Shown here in pieces: positions 63,746 to 64,000 of a stretch of DNA of 64,000 nt (the stretch's first letter is position 1; each line of letters begins with the position of its first letter). The notes beneath the pieces were generated by a model that ran no database searches, was not told where the DNA came from, and saw only the letters and a program-made list of their open reading frames with translations. Both the position numbers and the translations under genes were made by a program. Origin of the DNA: Cytobacillus sp. IB215665 (GTDB lineage Bacteria; Bacillota; Bacilli; Bacillales; SM2101); the NCBI RefSeq assembly GCF_033963835.1, contig NZ_JAXBME010000003.1:367902-431901 (forward strand), in the 5' to 3' direction.

Positions 63746-64000
63746 TTATTTATTGATTGTTTTTCAAAATAAAAACAACATAAAAAAATGATAGCAGGGT
63801 TAAAATCCTATTTATTAGTCAAATTTTAAATGTCAGACATTTAAACAAAACTAAGCTAATTTTCATCTAAGAAAATGGGATTATGACGCATTGTACATCT
63901 TTCTATCTCTCAGTGAACCTCTCCAACTAATTATTGTACAATTTGATGGAGCATCCCTTGTCTTAAATAGAGTACAAAACAAGCTATTAAGCCACCTTCG
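63746..64000. other. Unassigned right edge of the window
   Basis: The minus strand from the right edge reads EGGLIACFVLYLRQGMLHQI then VQ and a stop at 63931-63933, so the 3' end of a gene may enter here, but only 22 codons are visible. I do not call a gene. Confidence 0.3.

Noticed and set aside
1..64000. CRISPR arrays, tRNA or rRNA genes
   Set aside because: No regularly spaced short repeats, no cloverleaf-like sequence and no rRNA-like segments were seen on reading; the repeats found are about 145 bp and irregularly placed.

Overview
The window is low-GC chromosomal DNA from an aerobic, spore-former-type Firmicute, most likely a member of the Bacillaceae. The evidence is gene content: a qoxABCD quinol oxidase, a tenI-thiO-thiS-thiG-thiF-thiD-thiE operon behind a TPP riboswitch, a YuaF/FloT flotillin pair, adeR next to ald, a BmrC/BmrD-type ABC exporter, a YflJ-like (DUF2639) small protein and an S-layer-anchored lipase. 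Strong AGGAGG-type ribosome binding sites and frequent TTG/GTG starts agree. I cannot fix the genus. No rRNA, tRNA or CRISPR array was seen.

Region 1 (1-14 kb) is accessory in character: an MFS pump cut by the window edge, several GNAT acetyltransferases (one truncated), an alpha/beta hydrolase, an MFS transporter with an upstream ArsR-rhodanese regulator, a VOC protein, a NUDIX hydrolase and a VmlR-like antibiotic-resistance ABC-F ATPase behind a transcription attenuator. Gaps are long and hold coding relics and copies of a short dispersed repeat.

Region 2 (14-23 kb) has an orphan SecA2 and an AimR-family peptide receptor translationally overlapping a short secreted-peptide gene, that is an arbitrium-like quorum-sensing pair with no recognisable phage genes nearby. 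It is followed by a 49-codon ORF, and a 14-bp inverted repeat lies just upstream of aimR. A small Cys-rich protein, a PAP2 phosphatase, a CDF metal exporter and two tiny genes follow.

Region 3 (23-32 kb) has a UspA protein, an amino-acid ABC importer, the aa3 quinol oxidase operon and a truncated haemoglobin. Region 4 (32-46 kb) has a frameshifted serine hydrolase, an APH-like kinase, the BmrC/D exporter with a peptide-leader/attenuator region, and the thiamine thiazole/pyrimidine salvage and synthesis operon. Region 5 (46-54 kb) has a YbjQ protein, a YtkA-like lipoprotein, the flotillin operon, a decayed methyltransferase, an AI-2E family permease, a VOC protein and a lysophospholipase-like hydrolase. 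Region 6 (54-64 kb) has adeR-ald, an SLH-domain SGNH hydrolase, a decayed second copy of the ald 3' end with its own terminator, a LysR regulator divergent from a stand-alone EPSP synthase, a transposon relic resembling the right end/omega-RNA of an IS200/IS605 element, a DinB-like protein and mtnN.

The most interesting themes are the chromosomal AimR/AimP-like module, two antibiotic-type leader-peptide attenuators (ABC-F and BmrCD), the family of roughly 145-bp intergenic repeats with inverted ends, and the orphan IS605-like end.
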